Under the pieces are notes generated by a model. The model ran no database searches. It was given only the letters and a program-made list of their open reading frames with translations, and was not told the DNA's origin. From Lachnospiraceae bacterium UBA3863 (GTDB lineage Bacteria; Bacillota; Clostridia; Lachnospirales; Lachnospiraceae), in the NCBI GenBank assembly GCA_002392385.1, contig DGGX01000108.1, positions 1-29,557 of the forward strand: DNA of 29,557 nucleotides, read 5' to 3'. Positions 21,777 to 29,557 of this stretch are shown here, piece after piece; within the stretch, counting starts at the first letter, position 1; each line of letters begins with the position of its first letter. The position numbers and the translations under genes were made by a program.

Positions 21777-24656
21777 ATGTTATCAATCAACATGGATGAC
21801 GTCATTGGCGTATTGAAAAGCTGTCAGACACAGCTGATCGTCATTGTCGTCGCGCTTCTTGCGGCAGTCATTGTGACTTTTGCTGTCGGGAAGATGGAGA
21901 AGGGCAAGAGGGGCCTGGTGAGGAGATGCGGCTGGATCGCGGCGATCCTGGCGGTCCTGGTGGCGGTCAACTCGATCTGCACCGGTCCGATGTCGACACT
22001 TCTCACACTGGTGACCGGAGAGGGCACGATCTCCGATGAGTCCGCGGAGACCGCCAACGCGCTCTGCGAAGAGCTTGCAGGAGAAGGCATTGTGCTTCTG
22101 CAGAACGATGATTCCCTGCTTCCGCTTGCAGCGGATTCCAACCTTAACGTATTCGGTTGGGCATCCATCAGCCCTGTCTACGGCGGTACCGGTTCGGGCG
22201 CCATCTCCACAGATCTTCCCACGGTGGATCTGCTGACCGGACTCACTGATGCCGGACTTACCCTGAATACGGAGCTCACGGATTTCTATACCGCCTACTG
22301 CGCGACGCGGCCTGAGCTCGGTTACGACGTGCATACCTGGGATCTGCCGGAGCCTCCGGCGTCCACCTATTCGGATGAGATGATGGCCAGTGCCAGAGAG
22401 TTCTCCGGCACAGCCCTGATCGTTCTCTCCCGTATCGGCGGCGAGTTCGCGGATCTGCCGCACGACATGAACCTCATCGATACCAACGTCAAGGAGAGCT
22501 ACAAGGACAACACGGACGCCTATGAGGACTTCCCGGACGGCACCCACTATCTGGAGCTGTCCCAGTCCGAGAAGGACATGGTGGACCTTGTCTGCGCCAA
22601 CTTCGACAATGTCATCGTCGTCTACAACAGCGCCAATACCCTGGAACTGGGCTTCGTGGACAACTATGAGCAGATCAAGTCCGTGATCTGGTGCCCCGGC
22701 CCCGGTCAGACCGGCTTCGAAGCCCTGGGCAAGATCGTCACCGGCGCCATCAATCCTTCCGGTAAATCCGCGGATACCTTCGTCTATGACCTGACCGCGG
22801 CGCCTTACTACAACAATATCGGTGATTTTGCCTACACGAATGCGGATGAGTTCGCGGTGCAGTCCACGAACCTTTTCAATCCGTCTGAGACACTGACGAT
22901 CGTTCCCCATTTCGTCAATTATGTGGAAAACATTTATGTAGGGTATAAATTCTATGAGACCGCTGCCGCAGAGGGACTCATCGACTATGACACCACAGTC
23001 CAGTATCCCTTCGGCCATGGCCTTTCCTACACGACCTTCGACCAGAAGATGAGCGAGCCCGTCGTTGCGGACGGCCAGGTCTCCTTTGACGTGACGGTCA
23101 CCAATACCGGCAGTGTGGCGGGCAAGGACGTTGTCCAGATCTACTTCAATCCTCCCTACACCAACGGCGGCATTGAGAAGGCATCTGCCAACCTGGTCGC
23201 TTTCGAGAAGACAGCCGCCATCGAGCCCGGCGCCTCCGAGACCGTGCACATCGAATTCGCCCTTGAGGACATGGCCGCCTACGATGACCAGGTCAATCAG
23301 TGCTACGTGTTGGAAGCGGGCGACTACGTGCTGAGCGCCGGTGTGGACAGCCACACCGCCTATGACCAGAAGACCATCTCCCAGGCACAGACTGTCGTGT
23401 ACGGAGAGGATAACAAGAGAGAGTCCGACGAGATCGCGGCGGTCAACCAGTTTGACTTCGCCAGGGGCACGGCGGAATACCTTTCCAGAAAAGACGGCTT
23501 TGCCAACTACGCGACAGCCACGGCGGCTCCTTCGAACTATGAGATGACCGAGGAGGCGAAGGCAGACTTCTACAACACAAACAACTGGAACCCGGATGAC
23601 TTCAATGACCCGGACGATGTCATGCCGACCACCGGTGCAGCGGTTACGGTGCAGCTGAAAGAACTGCGGGGCCTTGCTTACGATGATCCCATGTGGGAGA
23701 CCCTGCTGGATCAGCTGACGGTCACGGATATGGATACGCTGATCGCGCTCGGCGGCTACCAGACCTCCGCTGTCGACAGCATCGGCAAGGTCACCACCTA
23801 CGACTTTGACGGTCCTGCGAACATTACCAACAACTTCACCGGCGTCGCCTCCATCGGCTTCCCGTCCGAGGTCATTATTTCCTGCACCTTCAACAAGGAG
23901 CTGGCACAGCGCTTTGGCGAGGCGATCGGAACGATGGCGGACGAGATGAATACTTCCGGCTGGTACGCACCTGCGATGAACTGCCACCGCAGCGCATTTG
24001 ACGGTCGCAACTTCGAGTACTACTCCGAGGACGGCGTTCTGGCCGGCGGCATCGCGGCAGCAACCATTCAGGGTGTCCAGAGCAAGGGCATGTATGCATA
24101 CATGAAGCATTTTGCCATGAATGACCAGCAGATCTCCCAGAACTACATGCTCTGCACCTGGTCGACCGAGCAGGCCATCCGTGAGATCTATCTCAAGCCC
24201 TTCGAGATCAGCGAGAAGGTGGGCGGCGCGAATGCGGTCATGTCCTCCTGGAACTACATCGGCAACACCTGGGCAGGCGCCTGCGCGCCCCTTCTGCAGA
24301 CGGTCCTGCGCGGCGAGTGGGGATTCCAGGGACTGGTCGTCACGGACGGCTTCCACTGGTTCTGGTACATGGATTCCGATCAGGCTATTCGCGGCGGATC
24401 TGACATGATGCTCAAGAACTTTGACATGGAGACAAACCATGTGTCCGACCAGACCAGCGCTACAAGTGTGATCGCCATGCGCAATGCTTCCCACGATATC
24501 CTTTATACCACGGTGAACAGCCGTGCGTATGCAGAGGAGAACCTCAATCCCGGAACGCCTGTATGGAAGACTGTTATGTATGTGGTGGATGCGGTTGTAG
24601 TCATTCTGCTGCTTCTCTGGTTAGTGCGCGCCATCAAAAAGTACAAGAAGGCGTAA
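21777..24656 (+). CDS. Membrane-anchored GH3 glycosidase with permuted domain order
   Basis: A 959-residue glycoside hydrolase family 3 protein, probably a beta-glucosidase-type enzyme. Two N-terminal spans (20-38, 51-69) and a C-terminal span (about 928-955, VMYVVDAVVVILLLLWLVRA) flank the enzyme, which would face outside. Domain order is reversed. First comes the GH3 C-terminal alpha/beta domain (about 85-420: EGIVLLQNDDSLLPLA, YGGTGSGAI). Next is a fibronectin-III-like domain (about 425-550: FDVTVTNTGSVAGKDVVQIY). Last is the TIM barrel (about 640-915), holding YMKHFAMNDQQ and the nucleophile Asp857 in VVTDGFHWFW. Permuted GH3 enzymes are known from Ruminococcus and Butyrivibrio. AAAGGAGGAG precedes ATG. 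The substrate is unknown, and altered KHF..N and TDG contexts hint at non-standard specificity. Confidence 0.87.
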   Translation: MLSINMDDVIGVLKSCQTQLIVIVVALLAAVIVTFAVGKMEKGKRGLVRRCGWIAAILAVLVAVNSICTGPMSTLLTLVTGEGTISDESAETANALCEELAGEGIVLLQNDDSLLPLAADSNLNVFGWASISPVYGGTGSGAISTDLPTVDLLTGLTDAGLTLNTELTDFYTAYCATRPELGYDVHTWDLPEPPASTYSDEMMASAREFSGTALIVLSRIGGEFADLPHDMNLIDTNVKESYKDNTDAYEDFPDGTHYLELSQSEKDMVDLVCANFDNVIVVYNSANTLELGFVDNYEQIKSVIWCPGPGQTGFEALGKIVTGAINPSGKSADTFVYDLTAAPYYNNIGDFAYTNADEFAVQSTNLFNPSETLTIVPHFVNYVENIYVGYKFYETAAAEGLIDYDTTVQYPFGHGLSYTTFDQKMSEPVVADGQVSFDVTVTNTGSVAGKDVVQIYFNPPYTNGGIEKASANLVAFEKTAAIEPGASETVHIEFALEDMAAYDDQVNQCYVLEAGDYVLSAGVDSHTAYDQKTISQAQTVVYGEDNKRESDEIAAVNQFDFARGTAEYLSRKDGFANYATATAAPSNYEMTEEAKADFYNTNNWNPDDFNDPDDVMPTTGAAVTVQLKELRGLAYDDPMWETLLDQLTVTDMDTLIALGGYQTSAVDSIGKVTTYDFDGPANITNNFTGVASIGFPSEVIISCTFNKELAQRFGEAIGTMADEMNTSGWYAPAMNCHRSAFDGRNFEYYSEDGVLAGGIAAATIQGVQSKGMYAYMKHFAMNDQQISQNYMLCTWSTEQAIREIYLKPFEISEKVGGANAVMSSWNYIGNTWAGACAPLLQTVLRGEWGFQGLVVTDGFHWFWYMDSDQAIRGGSDMMLKNFDMETNHVSDQTSATSVIAMRNASHDILYTTVNSRAYAEENLNPGTPVWKTVMYVVDAVVVILLLLWLVRAIKKYKKA

Positions 24657-24705
24657 CTGCCGGCCCTCCCTTTAACAGCAGGTAAGACGTAATTATCCGA
24701 CAGAA

Positions 24706-24732
24706 GACCCGGCCCGCCTATGCGGCCGGGTC
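24706..24732 (+). terminator. Probable terminator after the GH3 gene
   Basis: GACCCGGCC (24706-24714) pairs with GGCCGGGTC (24724-24732), 9-bp GC-rich stem; followed by CTGTTGGATTT, a weak T-tract. Confidence 0.55.
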
Positions 24733-24755
24733 CTGTTGGATTTAGCGCAGACAGA

Positions 24756-24785
24756 TTGGTTTCTCCGGTGCAGATTATGTATAAT
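24756..24785 (+). promoter_or_regulatory. Promoter of the LytTR/GHKL operon
   Basis: -35 TTGGTT (24756-24761), 18-nt spacer, -10 TATAAT (24780-24785); the regulator ATG is 38 nt downstream. Confidence 0.6.
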
Positions 24786-24822
24786 AGACTCACCGGGGAC
24801 AACGCAGACGGAGAAGCAGTGC

Positions 24823-25566
24823 ATGATTATTACAAATGGAGAAAAGAGGATCCGGGTTGCGGTTGTGGAGGATGAAGAGGAGCAGCAGGCCCTGCTTTTA
24901 TCCATGCTCAGCCGCTACGGTAAAGAGCATCTGTGCCGCATCGAGACGGTGTCCTACCACAGCGGGGACGATTTTCTGGAGGCCGGAGACCGGTTTGACC
25001 TCATCCTGCTGGATATTCAGATGCCCGGCACAGACGGGATTGCCACGGCCCGGAAGCTCCGGAAAACAGACGCGGAGGCGGTCCTTCTCTTTATCACAAA
25101 CCTCGCTTACAAGGCGGCGGACGGATATGAGGTCGACGCCAAAGGGTTCCTCGTAAAGCCGGTCAACTATCTCCAGCTGGAACGATATCTCGATAAAAGC
25201 ATCCTTCAGCTGGAAAAGAAACAAGACCGCTATCTGACGATCAGCAATTCGAGGACCATGCATCGATACCGGTTTCAGGAGATCGCTTTTATCGAGAGCA
25301 TGGGCCACTATGTCAAGATCCACCGGACAGACGGAAGCGCCCAGATGGAATTGTCGCCGATGTGGAAGCTGGAAGAGCAGATGCAGGAGGGGCCTTTTTT
25401 CCGTGTGAGCAATTCCTGCATCGTCAATCTTGCCCATATCGAGTCGGTGGAGCAGCAGGAGCTGAAGTGTATCGGCAAGACAATCCGGATCAGCCGGGCC
25501 AGGAAGAAGGAACTGATGACGGCACTGGCGAAACATTTATTGGGAGAAGAACCGGGAGTACACTGA
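24823..25566 (+). CDS. LytTR-family response regulator
   Basis: A 247-residue two-domain regulator. The receiver domain (about 9-125) has acidic pocket E16-D17-E18 (VVEDEEE), phosphoacceptor Asp64 in LILLDIQMPGTDG, and Lys112 in FLVKPVNY. The C-terminal LytTR DNA-binding domain (about 138-240) has RYLTISNSRTMHRYRFQEIA, FIESMGHYVKIHRTDG, PFFRVSNSCIVNLAHIESVE. Family members bind 9-bp direct repeats at peptide-signalling, bacteriocin or cell-envelope genes. ATG 24823 is preferred because the promoter -10 lies at 24780-24785, upstream of it; a longer frame starting at 24736 would begin before the promoter. The GGAG site has about 9 nt spacing. It is 4 nt before the kinase start, so the pair is one operon. 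Confidence 0.9.
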   Translation: MIITNGEKRIRVAVVEDEEEQQALLLSMLSRYGKEHLCRIETVSYHSGDDFLEAGDRFDLILLDIQMPGTDGIATARKLRKTDAEAVLLFITNLAYKAADGYEVDAKGFLVKPVNYLQLERYLDKSILQLEKKQDRYLTISNSRTMHRYRFQEIAFIESMGHYVKIHRTDGSAQMELSPMWKLEEQMQEGPFFRVSNSCIVNLAHIESVEQQELKCIGKTIRISRARKKELMTALAKHLLGEEPGVH

Positions 25567-25570
25567 GAGT

Positions 25571-26914
25571 ATGCTTTCTATTCTATTTTGTGCGGAAAAC
25601 GTCAGCTACGCCATTCCGGCCATTCCGAGGCTCCTCACGGCGATTGCGGAGTGGGGAGGCGTTACGGCCTTACTGATTCTTCTGCATAAACGATTCGATC
25701 CTTTACAGACCGGCATTTTGCTGGCTCTTGGTCTGCCTGTGCAGATCCTCTTGCGCTGCGGATACAGCGGAGAGCTGGAAATGCCGGTTTTTTGGCTGTT
25801 TATGGCTGTCAATCTGGGATTCATGTTTGGGATGCTCCGGCTCCTGAGCGATGAACCGCTGCGGGTGATAATCATCTCGTGGGTCAATGCGTTTGTGTTT
25901 GCGGAGCTGAGCGCCTCTCTGTGCTGGGAGATCATGGATTTTCTCTTTGATGCTCCTACGCTGGGCCGTCCCGGCGGGTTCCTTCTGGCATTTCTGCTTA
26001 CGGTCGGCGGGCAGGTGCTGTACTTTTATTCCAAATACCGAAGAGGCCGGAAGATCCCAATTATGGAATGGCCGTATGTGATCCTTGTGATGGGAATTGC
26101 GGCGCTGACCTTTTCGGTGAGCAATCTTGCGGTCTTCAACTTCACACTTTGGAAATACGGCACCCGGAATACGGTCATTGACAGGCTGATCGCAGCGGTA
26201 CGGACGATCTGTGATTTCAGCGGCGCTGCGCTTCTGAGTGTGATATACAGGCTCTACAGCGAGCAGCAGATGCGGCAGAATCTGGCCGTCATGCAGCAGC
26301 TGATAGAATCGCAGTATCAGCAATATCTGGATTTCAGGGAGAACAGCGAATATATCCGCAGGCAGTGCCATGACCTCAAGCATCAGATCGACATCATCCG
26401 GGCCAGCGGGAAAAATGACAGAACAGAGCAGTATCTGAAGGAAATGGAAGAGATGATCGAGGGGTACCGGGAGCAGTGCGATACGGGCAACCCGGTCCTG
26501 GATACCATCCTGACCCAGAAAATGCGGATTTGCCGCGCAAACAACATTACCCTGACCTACACGGTGGAAAAGATGTGCCTCAGCTCCGTGGACCCGAGAG
26601 ATATCTCTACCCTGTTCGGCAACCTGATCGATAACGCGATCGAGGCGACGGCATACCTTCCGGAGAATGAGAGACTCATCCAGCTGGAGCTGACCAGGAA
26701 GAATACGTTCTGCATGATCCGGGTGGAGAATCGGTACGCGGCGGAGCCTGACTTCCGGGACGGCCTGCCCCTCACAACGAAGGACGACAGACATCTCCAT
26801 GGCATCGGCGTGCAGAGCGTCCGTTATATTGCGGAAAAATATGCCGGCAGCGCAACTTTCCACGCAGAGAACGGCTGGTTCACGGCCGGTGTACTGCTGG
26901 TCCTGCCTGCGTAG
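25571..26914 (+). CDS. GHKL-type sensor histidine kinase
   Basis: A 447-residue membrane kinase of the AgrC/NatK-like class. The N-terminal half (about 1-220) has six or so hydrophobic spans (LLILLHKRFD, FWLFMAVNLGFMFGM, YVILVMGIAALTF, and others), the sensor. A coiled-coil-like linker (230-265) leads to the phospho-His267 in RRQCHDLKHQIDII. The ATPase domain (about 340-445) has N-box NLIDNAIEATAYL, and HGIGVQSVRYIAEKYAG as the G-box. It phosphorylates the preceding LytTR regulator. No ribosome binding site is strong (GAGAG only), which fits coupling to the upstream stop codon 4 nt away. No AgrD-like peptide or AgrB processing enzyme is nearby, so the signal is unknown. Confidence 0.88.
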   Translation: MLSILFCAENVSYAIPAIPRLLTAIAEWGGVTALLILLHKRFDPLQTGILLALGLPVQILLRCGYSGELEMPVFWLFMAVNLGFMFGMLRLLSDEPLRVIIISWVNAFVFAELSASLCWEIMDFLFDAPTLGRPGGFLLAFLLTVGGQVLYFYSKYRRGRKIPIMEWPYVILVMGIAALTFSVSNLAVFNFTLWKYGTRNTVIDRLIAAVRTICDFSGAALLSVIYRLYSEQQMRQNLAVMQQLIESQYQQYLDFRENSEYIRRQCHDLKHQIDIIRASGKNDRTEQYLKEMEEMIEGYREQCDTGNPVLDTILTQKMRICRANNITLTYTVEKMCLSSVDPRDISTLFGNLIDNAIEATAYLPENERLIQLELTRKNTFCMIRVENRYAAEPDFRDGLPLTTKDDRHLHGIGVQSVRYIAEKYAGSATFHAENGWFTAGVLLVLPA

Positions 26915-26952
26915 ATGTGCATAGAAGCATCCCCTGTACATATCGAAAGAGA

Positions 26953-26981
26953 TTGAGAAAAGAGTCTGGGTACGCTATAAT
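26953..26981 (+). promoter_or_regulatory. Strong promoter after the kinase gene
   Basis: -35 TTGAGA (26953-26958), 17-nt spacer, -10 TATAAT (26976-26981). It drives the region 26990-27330, which contains no recognised full gene. GGCTCT (26998-27003) and AGAGCC (27014-27019) form a small hairpin in the leader. Confidence 0.65.
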
Positions 26982-27063
26982 ATATGGCGTTCTGGCAGGC
27001 TCTTTTCTGGTACAGAGCCGCAAAGTGATTCGTATACAGCATTTTTAAGGAGATGAAGACTAT

Positions 27064-27108
27064 ATGAAGCTGGGCATCGAAGTGTCAGCGCCAAAAACGG
27101 CATCCTGA
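27064..27108 (+). CDS. Fourteen-codon ORF behind a good promoter and ribosome binding site
   Basis: AAGGAGATGAAGACTAT followed by ATG 27064, reading MKLGIEVSAPKTAS then TGA. AAGGAG has a longer than usual spacer (about 11 nt). The peptide has no Cys, no signal peptide and no resemblance to AgrD or known leader peptides. Either a genuine small peptide, the start of a gene truncated by deletion, or an accident. It lies between the promoter at 26953 and two terminators at 27255-27330. Confidence 0.35.
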   Translation: MKLGIEVSAPKTAS

Positions 27109-27254
27109 CACATCCTGCCATAAGCCGTCAAGACCGCAAAAACACTGGATTGTATAGAATTTAACAAAGTTATAGATTACCATATCCGGCCATATCTTAC
27201 CATCAAAATGGCACCAAAATGGCACCGGAAAAATGACGGGGAATAGAAGAGAAG

Positions 27255-27292
27255 GAAGCAGCAGGGAGCGTGGATGCAGCGCTTCTTTTTTT
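27255..27292 (+). terminator. Weak-stem terminator with long T-tract
   Basis: GAAGC (27255-27259) pairs with GCTTC (27281-27285), with an inner GCA/TGC pair (27261-27263 with 27275-27277), then seven T. First of two tandem terminator-like structures. Confidence 0.5.
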
Positions 27293-27305
27293 GTGCACAA
27301 GAAAA

Positions 27306-27330
27306 CGGCCCATGACGGGCCGCTTTTTTT
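27306..27330 (+). terminator. Rho-independent terminator
   Basis: CGGCCC (27306-27311), loop ATGAC, GGGCCG (27317-27322), then C and seven T (27324-27330). Second of the tandem pair; ends any plus-strand transcript from the promoter at 26953. Confidence 0.7.
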
Positions 27331-27466
27331 ATGCCTGGGGATCCGGTGGCGGGGCGGGGAGGTCCAGGTCCTCGACGGCGTCTGCCATCACGATCACGCG
27401 GGAAGCCGGATCTCAGCCGGTGTGCACCGGCGGCTGTCATACCGGCGAGGTCTGATCCTTATGTAA

Positions 27467-28366
27467 TCAGATGATCGTCTGCCGCTTTTTTTGATTGCCC
27501 CTCGCTTTGATCAGTTCTCCTGCCCAGCGCAGGAAGACACGCACCTTGGCATGATTCTCCCGCAGATAGAGAATGCTGCAGCGGATGGTCAGTTCAGGGT
27601 CTGAAAAAGGAATGAGGACCCGGCCGACATCATTACTGCGAAATTCCCGGGCCAGAATGGAACTGGTAGTGAGAAGACTCTCCCTGTTCAGGCGGTAGCC
27701 GTACATGACTGAATTCTTCTCAAAGGACAGCCTTATCGGATCGTCCATAAGTCCGGCAAGCACCTTTATGGTCTGTATCAGGCATCCGTCCACATCCATC
27801 AGAAAGAGCGATGAGCCGGAGAGATCTGTCATGGAGATGGAAGGCCTTTCCGCGAACGCACTGTCGGGAGGAACCGACAGACAGACGGTATCCTGCAGAA
27901 ATGGCACGGAGACGATCTCAGGATCCGCACACGGGACCGGTGTGACCAGGAGATCGCATTCCCGGCGCAGCAGAGGACCTAAGGGATCCTCCAGGCTGTA
28001 CGGGGCCTGGAACAGCTGCGTGTCCGGGTGTCCCAGTGAGAAGTCCGGCGTACAGAACCACCGGATCCCGGGATCGCAGAAAGAGATGGAAAGCATTTTT
28101 CTCTGATTGGCCAGGAGCGTCATTTCCTCTTTAAAAGCATCCACTTCATAGAGGATCCGGTTGACATGGAGGAGGGCTGTTTCCCCGTGGGAATTGAGAT
28201 GGATCCGATTGCCGCTTCGATCGAACAGCGGCAGGCCCAGATCTTCCTCCAGCCGCCTCAGCGTACGGCTGAGTGCCGGCTGTGTCACGTGAAGCTGCTG
28301 CGCGGCAGTTGTCAGGCTGCCGCTTTCCGCAATCATCTTGAAGCAGACCAGTCGAAGTGTATCCAT
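27467..28366 (-). CDS. LysR-family transcriptional regulator
   Basis: A 299-residue LysR-type regulator. The N-terminal winged HTH (1-62) is classic: FKMIAESGSLTTAAQQLHVT, QPALSRTLRRLEEDLGLPLF, DRSGNRIHLN. The effector domain follows from about residue 90 (LSISFCDPGIRWFCTPDFSL). It is divergent from the MFS transporter gene, so it probably controls that gene in response to the transported acid. It starts at ATG 28366 with AAGGAG 11 nt upstream; a TTATACT -10-like sequence lies on the minus strand near 28420. Ligand unknown. Confidence 0.92.
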   Translation of the reverse strand: MDTLRLVCFKMIAESGSLTTAAQQLHVTQPALSRTLRRLEEDLGLPLFDRSGNRIHLNSHGETALLHVNRILYEVDAFKEEMTLLANQRKMLSISFCDPGIRWFCTPDFSLGHPDTQLFQAPYSLEDPLGPLLRRECDLLVTPVPCADPEIVSVPFLQDTVCLSVPPDSAFAERPSISMTDLSGSSLFLMDVDGCLIQTIKVLAGLMDDPIRLSFEKNSVMYGYRLNRESLLTTSSILAREFRSNDVGRVLIPFSDPELTIRCSILYLRENHAKVRVFLRWAGELIKARGNQKKRQTII

Positions 28367-28454
28367 TCCTTATGATTCTCCTTTCGTGTCTCTGTACGGA
28401 TTCTCTCCTTCGGTTTCAGTATAACAGAAATGATATGATGAAAACACACCAGGC

Positions 28455-28509
28455 ATTGTACAATTCCGCTTTTTGTGTGACATACTGTCCACAGGATACA
28501 TAATATACT
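28455..28509. promoter_or_regulatory. Divergent control region between LysR and MFS genes
   Basis: ATTGTACAAT (28455-28464) is a perfect 10-bp palindrome, a candidate LysR site. For the MFS gene, GTGACA (28477-28482), an 18-nt spacer and TAATAT (28501-28506) could be the promoter. The palindrome lies just upstream of its -35, the normal place for a LysR activator. Confidence 0.5.
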
Positions 28510-28532
28510 CGCTATGGTAAAGGAGGAGTATC

Positions 28533-29557
28533 ATGAAGTGGACAAAGAAGGAACTTGCAACTGTCGCAGGAGGATTGCTCCTGGTGTTCTGTTTCGGTAT
28601 CGCCAATAACACGCTGGGCTTCTATATGCTCCAGATCACGGAGGAGTTCGGAATCATCAGGACAGCATTCACACTGTATTACACTATGCTGGCAGGTATG
28701 GGGATGGTTTCAGCACCTTTCTTCGGTAAGATCTATAACCGTATCGATACCAGGAAACTGATGATCGGCGGCGGCGTGGCGGCCCTGATCGCATACTGCT
28801 GCATCTCTTTTGCCAACGGGATGGCCGTTTTCTATATAGTAGGCGGACTGTTCGGACTGCTTCAGAGCGCCATTTCCATGTCGCTGACAGCGTACATCCT
28901 TGTCAGAGTGTTCGGCGAGCGTTCGGGAACACCGATGGGGATCTGTATGGCCGGCACAGGCGTGGTAGGCCTGGTCTTTGGACTTGTGATCCCGCCGCTG
29001 GTGGAATCTTTCGGATGGAGATTCTGCTATCGACTGCAGGGTGTCGTGTGGCTGGTCCTGGCCATCATCGCCGGCATGCTCATCGGAAATGTCAATGAAG
29101 GGAGAATGGAGGAGAACCGGCAGGAGAGCGGAAAGCCACAGGCTCAGCTCACCACAGCGCAGGTATTCAGACTTCCGGTCTTCTGGATTCTTATCATCGC
29201 CGGCATGCTGATGAATTTTTCAGCCCTTTTCTCGCAGCACATGGTACCCTATGCAGTGGAGCTTGGGATCGATCCCATCACCGCCGGCAGGATCTTTTCC
29301 TTCTACAGCATCTGGGGGATCATCGGCAAGATCCTCCTGGGCTGGCTGTTCAACAGGCTGCAGATCAAGCACGCCACCATGCTGGCAAACATTTCCCTGG
29401 TCCTGGGACTTCTGCTGTTTTCCAGAGGACAGTATCCGGTCATGCTCGTCGCCTGTGCGTTTATAGGGTTTGGTCTTGCAGAGTCTCTGATGGCGATACC
29501 GATCATCAACCGGGCGGTCTTCGGCGCCGAGAATTTTGCTTTCATAAATGGCCTGAC
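28533..29557 (+). CDS. MFS transporter (OFA / monocarboxylate-like), cut by the window end
   Basis: 341 full codons of a major facilitator, open to the last base, with about ten of twelve expected spans present. It starts MKWTKKELATVAGG behind AAAGGAGGAG with a 4-nt spacer. The first-half signature is SAPFFGKIYNRIDTRKLMIG, the conserved loop 2-3 motif of MFS. The central loop has NVNEGRMEENRQESGKPQAQ. The second half holds FYSIWGIIGKILLGWLFNRL, the equivalent motif repeated. The resemblance is to the oxalate/formate-type OFA and related bacterial monocarboxylate carriers, so a small organic acid is the likely cargo, but this is uncertain. Control by the divergent LysR regulator is likely. Confidence 0.82.
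   Translation, partial: MKWTKKELATVAGGLLLVFCFGIANNTLGFYMLQITEEFGIIRTAFTLYYTMLAGMGMVSAPFFGKIYNRIDTRKLMIGGGVAALIAYCCISFANGMAVFYIVGGLFGLLQSAISMSLTAYILVRVFGERSGTPMGICMAGTGVVGLVFGLVIPPLVESFGWRFCYRLQGVVWLVLAIIAGMLIGNVNEGRMEENRQESGKPQAQLTTAQVFRLPVFWILIIAGMLMNFSALFSQHMVPYAVELGIDPITAGRIFSFYSIWGIIGKILLGWLFNRLQIKHATMLANISLVLGLLLFSRGQYPVMLVACAFIGFGLAESLMAIPIINRAVFGAENFAFINGL

Larger units (their letters stand above)
27109..27466. other. Gene-free stretch with an 11-nt tandem repeat and two terminators
   Basis: No ORF here looks coding. From 27150 to 27235 the sequence turns AT-rich and contains AAAATGGCACC twice in tandem (27205-27215, 27216-27226), the sort of short repeat seen near ends of integrative elements; no integrase gene is present. 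After the two terminators, 27331-27466 is GC-rich, without a start codon with ribosome binding site. It may be the scar of a lost gene or element. Confidence 0.4.

Noticed and set aside
21783..24494. A 903-codon open frame on the minus strand, antisense to the GH3 gene; similar long antisense frames at 18188-19576, 15781-16983, 20139-21404 and 9495-10886
   Set aside because: They mirror strongly coding plus-strand genes in GC-rich DNA, lack ribosome binding sites and show no family motifs. Their composition (His, Asp, Val, Gly, Leu-rich) is what antisense reading of such genes gives.
27064..27108. AgrD-like autoinducing peptide for the LytTR/GHKL pair
   Set aside because: No cysteine or thiolactone-forming residue, no charged tail, and no AgrB gene nearby.
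27177..27440. Minus-strand frame rich in Arg/Gly/Pro
   Set aside because: Low-complexity reading of GC-rich noncoding DNA, no ribosome binding site, crosses both terminators.

Overview
The window looks like chromosomal DNA from a Gram-positive anaerobe of the Clostridia, most likely a Lachnospiraceae-type gut bacterium. The basis is AGGAGG-type ribosome binding sites before nearly every gene, a lipobox binding protein with a two-permease sugar importer lacking its own ATPase, a LytTR/GHKL two-component pair, PepF, a domain-permuted GH3 glycosidase and moderately high GC. No rRNA, tRNA, CRISPR array or intact transposase gene was seen.

Layout. (1) 1-4140: housekeeping-like singletons: a hypoxanthine/uracil-type DNA glycosylase, a LURP-one/tubby-like protein, an amidohydrolase, a PrsW-type membrane protease and a small hypothetical protein. 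The first three gaps are filled by copies of an inverted-repeat element with the core GGGGACGGTTCTC. (2) 4296-7260: a more AT-rich accessory patch with a DUF3990-XRE pair that looks like a toxin-antitoxin module with its own operator, a flavodoxin-like protein and a DUF697-like protein. (3) 7258-8452: a decayed oligogalacturonate lyase gene (PL22) and an orphan Nif11-like small protein.

(4) 8496-17100: the centre of the window, a complete-looking Amadori-product (fructosamine) catabolic locus. A GntR/UTRA repressor is followed by a substrate-binding lipoprotein and two permeases, then by a divergent arrangement of a SIS-domain deglycase (minus strand) against a PfkB-type kinase, a type I asparaginase and a second SIS deglycase (plus strand). 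Kinase plus deglycase resembles FrlD/FrlB and FraD/FraB. Adding an asparaginase matches the logic of the Salmonella fra locus for fructose-asparagine, but with an ABC importer and a cytosolic-type asparaginase. A 19-nt motif shared by the repressor and importer promoters is a candidate operator.

(5) 17153-24656: a CD225-like small membrane protein, oligoendopeptidase F, a flavoprotein dehydrogenase fused to a hotdog thioesterase domain, and a GH3 glycosidase in permuted domain order with membrane segments at both ends. (6) 24756-27330: a LytTR response regulator and GHKL sensor kinase, then a strong promoter driving an apparent short transcript with a 14-codon ORF and two tandem terminators. 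(7) 27467-29557: a LysR regulator divergent from an OFA-like MFS transporter that runs off the window end.

All functional calls rest on reading motifs by eye; no database search was run.
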